Shown here one piece after another: positions 56,781-64,000 of a stretch of DNA of 64,000 bases. Positions within the stretch are counted from its first letter, which is position 1, and every line of letters starts with the position of its first letter. The notes beneath the pieces are model-generated. The model did not search any database. It had not been told where the DNA came from and saw nothing but the letters and a program-made list of their open reading frames with translations. The position numbers and the translations under genes are program-made. The stretch covers positions 1,889,501-1,953,500 of the forward strand of contig NZ_UHIO01000001.1 of NCBI RefSeq assembly GCF_900460315.1, given 5' to 3'. This DNA comes from Veillonella criceti. GTDB lineage: Bacteria; Bacillota; Negativicutes; Veillonellales; Veillonellaceae.

Positions 56781-56799
56781 TTTTAAGAAAGGATTATGT

Positions 56800-57972
56800 A
56801 TGAAACCAAAATCGAGCGCTATATGGCAACGAGCTGCATTAATGACAATAGTAGGTACCACTTTATATGGTACGGCTTTTGCTAACGAAGCTACATTGCC
56901 TAAATCGGCTATTCCACGTTTGCCATTACCTACGCAAGAAAGTCGTCTTGAAAGCGAAGCCGCTCATGGAAGCGTGGTTCACTCAGTGGCAAAAGTAACG
57001 CGTATGGCTGTCAATCCTAATATCATGTATGCTGATAAACGTCTTGTTAATCCTTATACACCCTATATGTGGCGGGTAGATAGTGAGGTTCATGCGACGT
57101 TGCCTGCTAACTTTAGAACAACACATGATTATTATAAGCTAAACACGGTGAAGGAAGCTAATGAGGAAGAGATTGAGTCTGTTAGCCCGATTGATGAGTT
57201 GGCAATGGCTACATTACCAACGCGCGAAGGATTAGATGGTTTACAAATGTCTGGGAGTGCGCAACCTTCGGAGTCTCAATTTAAGCAATTAACTAATATA
57301 TTGCGGACTAAAACAGATGGTCCTATATATATTATTGACTTGCGTCAAGAAAGTCACCTATTTGTAAATGGGATTTCTGTTAGTCAGTATGGTAAACGGA
57401 ATTGGGGTAATGTTGGAAAGTCACAAGCTACGGTTGTAGAAGAGGAAAAACATTGGCTGACTGCTTTGCCACATACGAATTTAGTGGTAGCATCTTTGAA
57501 TAAAGAAAAAGAAGCGATTAATCAGCAATCATTAGTCGTTAATTCGGTTAAAACGGAGGAACAGGTAGTAAAAGAAAATGGGTTACGATATATACGGCTG
57601 GCAGTAACGGATCATACTTGGCCTGATGAAACGAGTATTGATCGGTTTATTGCGTTGTATAAAACCTTACCTAAAAATGCATGGCTTCATTTTCATTGTG
57701 AGGCCGGTAAAGGGCGGACAACAACCTTTATGGCTATGTATGATATAATGAAAAATCCTAATTTGTCATTAACAGATATTTTGAAACGTCAGCAATTACT
57801 TGGGGGGAATGATGTGGCTCATACAATGACAGAGGATACATGGAAAGCGCCTTATTATGAGGAAAAAGCTATGATGATACGCAAATTTTATCGGTATGTA
57901 CAGCAGAATCATCACACTGATTTCCAATTAAGCTGGAGTGAATGGTTGTACCCTACGGCTATGAACAAATAA
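56800..57972 (+). CDS. Secreted PTP-like phytase (inositol polyphosphate phosphatase)
   Basis: The 390-residue protein has a signal peptide (cleavage near AFA-NE, residue 29) and the cysteine-phosphatase loop HCEAGKGRTT with C300 and R306 (C-x5-R). DLRQESHLFVNGISVSQYGKRNWGN near residue 183 and VTDHTWPDE upstream of the loop match the Selenomonas cysteine phytase, which removes phosphate from inositol hexakisphosphate. The N-terminal 100 residues are less conserved. AAAGGA lies 8 nt before the ATG, directly behind the leader terminator. Confidence 0.85.
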   Translation: MKPKSSAIWQRAALMTIVGTTLYGTAFANEATLPKSAIPRLPLPTQESRLESEAAHGSVVHSVAKVTRMAVNPNIMYADKRLVNPYTPYMWRVDSEVHATLPANFRTTHDYYKLNTVKEANEEEIESVSPIDELAMATLPTREGLDGLQMSGSAQPSESQFKQLTNILRTKTDGPIYIIDLRQESHLFVNGISVSQYGKRNWGNVGKSQATVVEEEKHWLTALPHTNLVVASLNKEKEAINQQSLVVNSVKTEEQVVKENGLRYIRLAVTDHTWPDETSIDRFIALYKTLPKNAWLHFHCEAGKGRTTTFMAMYDIMKNPNLSLTDILKRQQLLGGNDVAHTMTEDTWKAPYYEEKAMMIRKFYRYVQQNHHTDFQLSWSEWLYPTAMNK

Positions 57973-57996
57973 TATACCTGTTAGTGATAGTTAAGA

Positions 57997-58051
57997 AAAG
58001 CACTTCTCATCATAAATTACAATGTATTGTGAGTTTATGGAGAAGTGCTTT
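57997..58051. terminator. Bidirectional terminator between phytase gene and ridA
   Basis: AAAGCACTTCTC (57997-58008) pairs with GAGAAGTGCTTT (58040-58051); inside, CATAAA pairs with TTTATG. It separates two convergent genes. Confidence 0.85.
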
Positions 58052-58072
58052 GTAGTGTTTGCTTATATTTAA

Positions 58073-58447
58073 TTATTCAGCAATTGCGATAACTTCGACT
58101 TCCACAGAGAAGTTAGCTGGTAATTCTTTAACCGCTACGCAACTACGAGCTGGTTTGCTTGTGAAATATTCTGCATAGATAGCATTAAATTTAGCGAAAT
58201 CATTAATATCTGCTAAGAAACAAGTAGTTTTTACTACTTTGGAGAAATCAGAGCCTGCTTCTTTTAAAATGGCTTCAATATTTTTCATTGATTGTAAAGT
58301 TTCGGCTTCAACGCCACCTTCGACTAATTTGCCTGTTTCAGGATTAATGCCACCTTGACCAGAGATAAAGACAAAGCCATTGGCTTTAATAGCCTGTGAG
58401 TAAGGACCAAGTGCTTTTGGTGCATTTTCTGTAAATACTGCGTTCAT
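58073..58447 (-). CDS. ridA: RidA-family enamine/imine deaminase
   Basis: RidA hydrolyses reactive enamines and imines released by PLP enzymes. The 124-residue protein has APKALGPYSQAIKANGFVFISGQ at the start and the arginine motif KPARSCVAVKELP near residue 100, with a final VEVEVIAIAE. ATG at 58447 follows AAAGGAG; a longer reading from 58543 would run into the divergent promoter region. It is divergent from ogt. Confidence 0.94.
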   Translation of the reverse strand: MNAVFTENAPKALGPYSQAIKANGFVFISGQGGINPETGKLVEGGVEAETLQSMKNIEAILKEAGSDFSKVVKTTCFLADINDFAKFNAIYAEYFTSKPARSCVAVKELPANFSVEVEVIAIAE

Positions 58448-58592
58448 AATGAAACTCCTTTCATAGACAATCACGTACTTAAATGAGTATAATTTACTTA
58501 TACACTTATTATAAAATAAGTTGCTCCATAAGTACAACTGCAAATGGACAAATTATACTAAAATGTACAATTCCACGGCAAAGGAGGGTTTT

Positions 58593-59144
58593 ATGTCGCA
58601 GATATTTTATTCGTATACTCGTAGTTTCCCTAGTATTGGTGCGATTACTTTGTATAGTGATGGCGACAGTTTAGTAGGTCTTACAATGCCTTCACAGCAA
58701 TATGAGGTGGCTACCGACACGAGTTTAATTATTGAAGAATCATTACCTATCTTTGATGAAACCTTTATGTGGTTGACAGATTATTTTAATGGACATATAT
58801 CAACAAAGTTACCTCAAATTCGCTTTATAGGCACAGCATTTAGGCAAGCAGTTTGGCAAGAATTGTGCCATATACCTGTAGGCTCTTTAGTTACTTACGG
58901 TGATTTAGCTAGAACATTGTATCCTAAGGATCGAAATACAGGAATTAGGGCACGGGCGATCGGGGGCGCCGTGGGACATAATCCGATTCCTATTATTGTG
59001 CCTTGTCATAGGGTTATTGGGGCAAATCATAATTTGACTGGATATACAGGTGGCTTAGCTATCAAAGTAAAACTTCTTGAACTAGAAGGTTTTGATGTGA
59101 GTCAATTGAAGTGGCCTAAACGGACAACAAAGAATACCGTATAA
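58593..59144 (+). CDS. ogt: Methylated-DNA--protein-cysteine methyltransferase
   Basis: The protein repairs O6-alkylguanine by transferring the alkyl group to its own cysteine. The 183-residue product has RQAVWQELCHIPVGSLVTYGDLA and the acceptor site IVPCHRVIGA with C138, followed by LTGYTGGLAIKVKLLELEG. ATG at 58593 follows AAAGGAGGG. It shares a 145-bp divergent region with ridA that contains a dyad CTTAT/ATAAG (58505-58520). Confidence 0.93.
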   Translation: MSQIFYSYTRSFPSIGAITLYSDGDSLVGLTMPSQQYEVATDTSLIIEESLPIFDETFMWLTDYFNGHISTKLPQIRFIGTAFRQAVWQELCHIPVGSLVTYGDLARTLYPKDRNTGIRARAIGGAVGHNPIPIIVPCHRVIGANHNLTGYTGGLAIKVKLLELEGFDVSQLKWPKRTTKNTV

Positions 59145-59151
59145 ATGTATA

Positions 59152-59188
59152 AATCCCTGCTAGTCTAGCTTGATTAGGGGGATTTTTT
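59152..59188 (+). terminator. Terminator after ogt
   Basis: AATCCC (59152-59157) pairs with GGGATT (59179-59184), followed by a T run. The loop is long (21 nt), so the stem may include extra pairs; termination seems likely but not strong. Confidence 0.55.
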
Positions 59189-59283
59189 ATGACTTCATCA
59201 AAATTTTAGGGGAAGAAAAAAGGTATTTTGTAAAACCGTATCGAATTATATAAATAAGATTGAATGGAGAAAGGAGGAGAGGC

Positions 59284-59745
59284 ATGATTACGTATTTAGT
59301 GATTGGTGGCGTAGTTTTACTAGGCATTGAATCTTTGGTGCCTGGTATTGGGATATTTGGCTTGCTAGGTATAATTGCTCTCTTGGGAGCTCTTTATTTA
59401 TATTTGGGGGCGGGCCTATTGGCTACTATGGTTGTGGCCGTAGTGGCAATCATTGCCTTAATCGTTGGGGTTTGGTTAATTAGAAAGGCCCCTAACAGTC
59501 GTCTTGGTAAAGCACTAACTTTGACCTTAGAATCTACGAAAGAACGTGGGTATAGTGGTAGTGAAGAACGCAGTGATTTACTGGGTAAAACTGGTATAGC
59601 TCAATCTGTATTACGGCCAGCTGGGCGAGTTTTGTTTGATCAACAGCCGGTTGATGTAGTGACGGATGGTGAATTTTATGAACCTGGTACTGAAGTGGTT
59701 GTCGTTGAAGTAACCGGTGGTCGTATTGTAGTTAGAAAAGTCTAA
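59284..59745 (+). CDS. NfeD-family membrane protein
   Basis: The 153-residue protein has three hydrophobic segments in its first 75 residues and a C-terminal OB-fold domain with GKTGIAQSVLRPAGRVLFDQQPVDVVTDGEFYEPGTEVVVVEVTGGRIVVRK, diagnostic for NfeD. NfeD proteins are partners of flotillin-like proteins, and floA follows after 31 nt. ATG at 59284 follows AAAGGAGGAG; an in-frame start at 59260 precedes the site. Confidence 0.9.
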   Translation: MITYLVIGGVVLLGIESLVPGIGIFGLLGIIALLGALYLYLGAGLLATMVVAVVAIIALIVGVWLIRKAPNSRLGKALTLTLESTKERGYSGSEERSDLLGKTGIAQSVLRPAGRVLFDQQPVDVVTDGEFYEPGTEVVVVEVTGGRIVVRKV

Positions 59746-59776
59746 TGTAGTTAGTAAAACATAATGAGGAGGACGT

Positions 59777-60784
59777 ATGGAAGATTTATTGAGTTTTAGC
59801 TTTATTTTTGTAATTTTTGCCGCCATTGTGGTTATATCTTTATTTTTCCATTTTGTGCCGTTAGGGCTCTGGATTTCAGCCTTAGCTGCTGGCGTAAATG
59901 TAGGTATTTTTACATTGATTGGCATGCGTTTGCGCCGTGTATCGCCATCGAAGATTGTGTTGCCTTTAGTAAAAGCGAATAAGGCCGGCTTAACGGTAAA
60001 TGTTAATCAGTTAGAGGCCCATTACTTGGCTGGTGGCGATGTTGACCGCGTAGTAGATGCTTTAATTGCGGCTGAACGAGCTTCTATTCCGTTGACCTTT
60101 GAACGGGCGGCAGCGATTGACTTGGCTGGTCGTGATGTGTTAGAAGCAGTACAGATGAGTGTTAATCCGAAAGTGATTGAAACGCCGACTATTTCAGCTG
60201 TTGCAAAGAATGGTATTGAACTTAAAGTTCGTGCTCGAGTGACGGTACGTGCGAATATTGATCGTTTAGTTGGTGGTGCAGGTGAAGCTACGATTATTGC
60301 CCGTGTTGGGGAAGGTATTGTTACGACGGTAGGTTCTTCCGAGGAACATACAGATGTATTAGAAAATCCAGATCACATTTCACGGACTGTATTGAATAAA
60401 GGCCTTGATGCAGGGTCTGCTTTTGAAATCCTATCCATCGATATTGCTGACGTAGATGTGGGACGTAATATTGGGGCTCAGCTTATGACGGATCAAGCGG
60501 AAGCGGACAAAAATATTGCGCAAGCGAAGGCGGAAGAACGCCGTGCTATGGCGGTGGCCAAAGAGCAAGAAATGCGAGCCTATACTCAAGAGATGCAGGC
60601 AAAGGTTGTGGAAGCACAGGCAGAAGTACCACAGGCCTTATCGCAGGCATTGCGTGATGGTCATATGGGTGTTATGGATTATTATAATATGAATAATATT
60701 ATGGCTGATACTAAGATGCGTGAAACAATTGCTGATGGTGAAACGACTGAATTGTCGACACAACAAGATAACCATAAGAAATAA
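59777..60784 (+). CDS. floA: Flotillin-like protein FloA
   Basis: FloA scaffolds functional membrane microdomains. The 335-residue protein starts with a hydrophobic hairpin (residues 5-50) and continues with the SPFH domain ([29 protein letters not shown] near 75; [26 protein letters not shown] near 152). It ends in a coiled-coil with repeated EA/AEAQAE (about 235-295). It is the second gene of an operon with NfeD and two unknown proteins. Confidence 0.94.
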   Translation: MEDLLSFSFIFVIFAAIVVISLFFHFVPLGLWISALAAGVNVGIFTLIGMRLRRVSPSKIVLPLVKANKAGLTVNVNQLEAHYLAGGDVDRVVDALIAAERASIPLTFERAAAIDLAGRDVLEAVQMSVNPKVIETPTISAVAKNGIELKVRARVTVRANIDRLVGGAGEATIIARVGEGIVTTVGSSEEHTDVLENPDHISRTVLNKGLDAGSAFEILSIDIADVDVGRNIGAQLMTDQAEADKNIAQAKAEERRAMAVAKEQEMRAYTQEMQAKVVEAQAEVPQALSQALRDGHMGVMDYYNMNNIMADTKMRETIADGETTELSTQQDNHKK

Positions 60785-60801
60785 GTAGCGGAGGCTAATA
60801 T

Positions 60802-61389
60802 ATGGATTTAGGTTTACTTGTGTTTTTATTGGTATTAGGATCTGTCATTTTTGATAGCCGTAAGAAAAAGCGTTCTCGTAATCAAGAGAATCCAGGTCAA
60901 CAAGAGCCGACAGACGTGACTTCAACAAAGCGAGAACCGTATGATTGGTCAGAACCAAGTCGTCAGTCGCGACCTGGGCCGAAGCCGTCTAAAACAGCGA
61001 AGAAATCTTCAAAAGATACTATGACCTGGGAAGCTATGGAAGAGTATTATGGTATAAAAATGGAACGCAAAGAAACGCCTGTAGCAAGTGGCCAAGAAAA
61101 GCCTGAGGCGAAGGAAGCAATTCTGGCAACATTCCCAAGTAAAGAGAAGTCGGTAGACAGTAAGTCGGAGCTGGATGAGAGAACCAAAATACTAATAAAA
61201 ATTGCGGAAGAAAATAATAATAAAAAAGAACCGTCTCTGCCTCAGGGGAAAGTCTGGGAGCCAACACAATTAAAACCAACGCATAAACGTTCACAAGTGT
61301 TGCCACCAGGTGGTTTACAGGCAGGTATAAAGTGGTCTTTAATTTTAGAGCCACCTAAGGCTAGACAATGTAGGGGGTATCGTCATTAA
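60802..61389 (+). CDS. Hypothetical protein with one N-terminal membrane segment
   Basis: The 195-residue protein has a single hydrophobic segment (residues 2-19, MDLGLLVFLLVLGSVIFD) followed by a long, charged, Lys/Glu/Pro-rich and probably disordered tail. I see no conserved domain. It lies 17 nt after floA behind GGAGG, so it belongs to the NfeD-FloA operon and may be a microdomain client or linker; that role is inference. Confidence 0.65.
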   Translation: MDLGLLVFLLVLGSVIFDSRKKKRSRNQENPGQQEPTDVTSTKREPYDWSEPSRQSRPGPKPSKTAKKSSKDTMTWEAMEEYYGIKMERKETPVASGQEKPEAKEAILATFPSKEKSVDSKSELDERTKILIKIAEENNNKKEPSLPQGKVWEPTQLKPTHKRSQVLPPGGLQAGIKWSLILEPPKARQCRGYRH

Positions 61390-61419
61390 TAGGAAGAAGC
61401 AAAGAGAGGAGTTTCTCTT

Positions 61420-62199
61420 ATGGCAGTACGAATTGCAGAGATATTAGGCTGTCGCCGTTTAGGACGATTGATGAGGACCTATACATTGGCTATGCCTGAA
61501 GGCCTGACTTGGGCTGGTGGGGCTAATATGAAGATAGGCTTATTTGAAGGACTGGATCCTACGATGGGTTCAAGGATTAAAGGTTGTGATTTAGCCACTC
61601 GAAATGCTGAGTCAACTGCATTAACGCCAGCCTCTTTCGACCCTAAATATACGAGAGTGGTGTCGATATCGACACGACCACAAGATGGGGTTATCGTATT
61701 TTCCACTCGAATTCCTGATAATCCGTCCATATTTAAAGGTGACTTGGCAACGTATGAAGTTGGCGATAGTTTATTTATCTTAGAAGTAAATAATCATTTA
61801 ACTGTGCCAGCCGAAGGACCTCTAGTGTTATTGACACAAGGGGTGGCCCTATCAAGTATGCATGCGTTTATTCGCGATATATTAGAGGCTGGTGGCGAAG
61901 GACCCATTATATGTGTGAATGTAGTGGAGCCTGTAGAAGAATTACGTGATTTAATGGTGGCTGATGAGCGAGTTCAATATATTTTTAAGAGCAATCGGTA
62001 TGCGTTTGAGCAAACGGTACAAACAATATTGAAAAATGAATCAACGATAAGAAATTCTCGCTTTGTTGTACTAGGTGGTCATGGATTTATGAAACAATGG
62101 ATTCATGGATTACGGACAGCCGGTATAGAGGACGAACGAATATTTATTGATCGGTTAGATTCACAACGTAGTATATACTTCCCTGAAATAAGTCCCTAG
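61420..62199 (+). CDS. Ferredoxin-NADP reductase-like protein
   Basis: The 259-residue protein has a weak flavodoxin/ferredoxin reductase pattern: a barrel-like N-terminal half with YTRVVSISTRPQDGVIVFSTRIP and LATYEVGDSLFIL, then a nucleotide-fold half with GPLVLLTQGVALSSMHAFIRDIL. The RxY(S/T) flavin motif is degenerate. It lies between the FloA operon and a siroheme reductase gene and may feed electrons to it; both points are inference. Its binding site lies in a small hairpin next to the ATG. Confidence 0.6.
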   Translation: MAVRIAEILGCRRLGRLMRTYTLAMPEGLTWAGGANMKIGLFEGLDPTMGSRIKGCDLATRNAESTALTPASFDPKYTRVVSISTRPQDGVIVFSTRIPDNPSIFKGDLATYEVGDSLFILEVNNHLTVPAEGPLVLLTQGVALSSMHAFIRDILEAGGEGPIICVNVVEPVEELRDLMVADERVQYIFKSNRYAFEQTVQTILKNESTIRNSRFVVLGGHGFMKQWIHGLRTAGIEDERIFIDRLDSQRSIYFPEISP

Positions 62200-62213
62200 C
62201 ACGGCATTCAGTA

Positions 62214-62242
62214 TTGACGCGGTTTAGGGGACGTGTTACGAT
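62214..62242 (+). promoter_or_regulatory. Promoter of the siroheme reductase gene
   Basis: TTGACG (62214-62219, 5 of 6) and TACGAT (62237-62242, 4 of 6) are 17 bp apart, 65 bp before the ATG. Confidence 0.65.
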
Positions 62243-62307
62243 TGAATAGTTGTATATCATCTTGATTGATATAAGTATGTCGTTACAAAGATTGAGAGGG
62301 ACAAGTT

Positions 62308-63876
62308 ATGACATTTTTGACCAATGAGGTGAAGGAACGCCTCATTAAAGATTTACCAAGTTTTGCTAAAACGAGTGAACAATTCTTTAATAAAGAAATT
62401 TCTGTTAATGATTATAAGGGCTTGTCTGGTCCTTTTGGTACTTATGCAGAACGTGGTGCTAATACGGCTATGTATCGTTTGCGTTTGCCAGGGGGGCGCA
62501 TTACGCAACAACAATTAGCGTTCTTAGCAGATATGTTTACACGTTTTGAATTGCCACATCTTCATTTTACAACAGGCCAGTCTATCCAGATTCATGGCTT
62601 ACAGGGACCACAAGTTGTTGAAATGTTTAGAGAATGCCATGCTCATGGCATCTATTCTCGTGGTGGTGGTGGTGACCATCCACGTAATATTGCCGCTAGT
62701 CCTTTACGCGGTGTAGTTGCTGGTGAACCATTTGATATTACACCATATGTACAAATTGCGAGTGAATATATTCTTACATTGATTCCTGATTTTAAAATGC
62801 CTCGTAAACTTAAAATCGCGTTTACCAATGGTCTTGAAAATAGTACCCATGTTACTTTTAAGGACTTAGGGTTCTGGGCACAAGCTGATGGTACTTTTAC
62901 TGTGTATGCAGCTGGTGGCTTGGGTGGTAATCCCCGTAAGGGCATTTTATTAGCTGAAAAGGTAGATCCTGCTGAGATTTTATACTACATTAAAGCGATG
63001 GTTCGCACATTTATTGAAAATGCAGATTATAAAACACGCAGTAAGAACCGTACTCGTTACATGGTAGCGGATATGGGTGAAGATAAATTCCGTGAAACAT
63101 TTAATAAATTCTTAACGTTTGTAAAACGGACTGAAAATTTAAGTTTCGAATTGCCAGAAACAGCCATTACTAAAACAGGCACTGAACATTTGACAGACGA
63201 AGAGTTAGCTAAGGCTAATGGCTTAATTGGCGAACAAGTACAAGATGGTTTATACTACGTGTATTATCATCCAGTAGGTGGTCATGCACAACCGGTAGTG
63301 GCTCGTGATGTATTCCAATACGTAGGCTCCTTAGAAGGTGCTGAAGCCCGTATGACCAGTGAAGAAGGGACTTATTTTATTAATTTAACGGCTACGGAAG
63401 CACGTAAAGTGTACGAGTTAATTAAAGATGATAGTTCCACTTCTGAGTTTTCTGCTAGTGTATGTTGTGTAGGGGCTGCTAAATGTCAGGTCGGGTTCCA
63501 GAATTCTCAAGCAGCCTATAAGGATATTTTAGCGCATTTGGCGGCTGAAGGAATTGATGATAGCTTATTACCTAAGATTCATATGTCTGGTTGTCCATCT
63601 TCTTGTGGTACCCATCAAATTGGTACGCTTGGCTTACATGGCTTTGTTAAACAAGTAGACGGTAAACCACAGCCAGCATTTAACCTGTTCAAGGGCGGTA
63701 GTGATGCCTTAGGATTTGTTACGTTTGGTGAACCTTTAGGCGCGATTACTACAGCTGATTTACCAGCTTTTTTTGCTGACTTAGCCAATACCTTGAATAA
63801 AGCAGGTCAACCTTATGATACATGGATTAAAGATCATAGTGATGACTTTGAAACGCTAGCTAAAAAATATATCTAA
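62308..63876 (+). CDS. Siroheme sulfite/nitrite reductase
   Basis: The 522-residue protein reduces sulfite or nitrite by six electrons using coupled siroheme and 4Fe-4S. The two ferredoxin-like halves and the cluster motif are clear: C387-x5-C393 (CVGAAKC) and C429-x3-C433 (GCPSSCG). RGGGGDHPRNIAASPLRGV near residue 119 carries siroheme-contacting residues. Whether sulfite or nitrite is the substrate is open. It has its own promoter and a terminator at 63935. Confidence 0.9.
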   Translation: MTFLTNEVKERLIKDLPSFAKTSEQFFNKEISVNDYKGLSGPFGTYAERGANTAMYRLRLPGGRITQQQLAFLADMFTRFELPHLHFTTGQSIQIHGLQGPQVVEMFRECHAHGIYSRGGGGDHPRNIAASPLRGVVAGEPFDITPYVQIASEYILTLIPDFKMPRKLKIAFTNGLENSTHVTFKDLGFWAQADGTFTVYAAGGLGGNPRKGILLAEKVDPAEILYYIKAMVRTFIENADYKTRSKNRTRYMVADMGEDKFRETFNKFLTFVKRTENLSFELPETAITKTGTEHLTDEELAKANGLIGEQVQDGLYYVYYHPVGGHAQPVVARDVFQYVGSLEGAEARMTSEEGTYFINLTATEARKVYELIKDDSSTSEFSASVCCVGAAKCQVGFQNSQAAYKDILAHLAAEGIDDSLLPKIHMSGCPSSCGTHQIGTLGLHGFVKQVDGKPQPAFNLFKGGSDALGFVTFGEPLGAITTADLPAFFADLANTLNKAGQPYDTWIKDHSDDFETLAKKYI

Positions 63877-63934
63877 CGCTTTAAGGAGGATATAGAAGAT
63901 TCTTTCATAATTAAATATGTGAGTTAAGAAATAG

Positions 63935-63981
63935 ATAAGCCGTAGGCTACTAAAAGTTAGTAGACCTACGGCTTATTTTTA
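63935..63981 (+). terminator. Terminator after the siroheme reductase gene
   Basis: ATAAGCCGTAGG plus CTACTA (63935-63952) pairs with TAGTAG and CCTACGGCTTAT (63958-63963, 63965-63976), 18 bp with one bulged A, followed by TTTTT. Confidence 0.9.
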
Positions 63982-64000
63982 GTTATATATGGTATTTTAA

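Larger units (their letters stand above)
56379..56799. other. 420-bp structured control region tadA-phytase
   Basis: This divergent gap holds several dyads: GTGAAAA/TTTTCAC (56505-56511, 56543-56549) and CTCTTAC/GTAAGAG around a second inner hairpin (about 56595-56640), then an extended -10 box TGCTATAAT ending at 56650. Downstream are a possible 10-codon frame (56662-56694), a 54-base tract with only A and C, and a strong terminator just before the phytase gene. Confidence 0.65.

Overview
The window is typical of a Negativicute (Firmicutes lineage with a diderm envelope), most likely Veillonella or a close relative. The clues are low GC (roughly 40%), strong AGGAGG ribosome binding sites, frequent GTG/TTG starts, a complete str-S10-spc-alpha ribosomal superoperon, a 2-oxoacid:ferredoxin oxidoreductase, a secreted PTP-like phytase of the Selenomonas type, and a long zinc-free S14. 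Genus and species are inference. I see no rRNA, CRISPR array, insertion sequence or prophage.

Layout. 1-19434: one long co-directional run, rplGB-rpsL-rpsG-fusA-tuf, then S10-spc-alpha from rpsJ to rplQ including secY, adk, map and infA, closed by an intrinsic terminator. rpsD is absent from its usual place between rpsK and rpoA and stands alone at 29083-29670 on the minus strand. 19612-23041: ecfA1-ecfA2-ecfT (energy-coupling module for vitamin/metal uptake) and truA. 23699-28915: korA-korB; then a preQ1-I riboswitch driving queT-queF; then a DUF362/ferredoxin protein. 30346-33392: LysR regulator, iron-containing alcohol dehydrogenase, CGGC protein and a 51-residue membrane protein. 33665-37082: two tandem glutamate symporter paralogues and a peroxiredoxin. 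37089-40423: pyruvate formate-lyase activase and a pyruvate formate-lyase whose glycyl-radical domain is a separate gene. 40953-43283: superoxide dismutase and an argininosuccinate-lyase-like protein.

43488-47763: a three-gene unit (22-residue-repeat protein, MoxR-type AAA+ ATPase, HExxH/VWA protein), followed by an Rrf2-type regulator under a 47-bp palindrome. 48012-51401: menA and an EamA transporter (minus strand), then pncB. 51545-55673: four secreted proteins arranged A-B-A-B, belonging to a family I do not recognise. 55836-56378: tRNA-Ser(CGA) overlapping the 3' end of tadA. 56800-64000: secreted PTP-like phytase behind an attenuator-like leader, ridA and ogt (divergent), NfeD-FloA with two downstream proteins, and a siroheme sulfite/nitrite reductase.

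The genes combine translation with a strictly fermentative metabolism: ferredoxin-linked 2-oxoacid oxidation, radical pyruvate cleavage, alcohol dehydrogenase and glutamate uptake, plus oxygen defence (SOD, Bcp). The least explained parts are the A-B-A-B secreted operon, the repeat/MoxR/VWA-metallopeptidase unit, the split pyruvate formate-lyase and the leader of the phytase gene.
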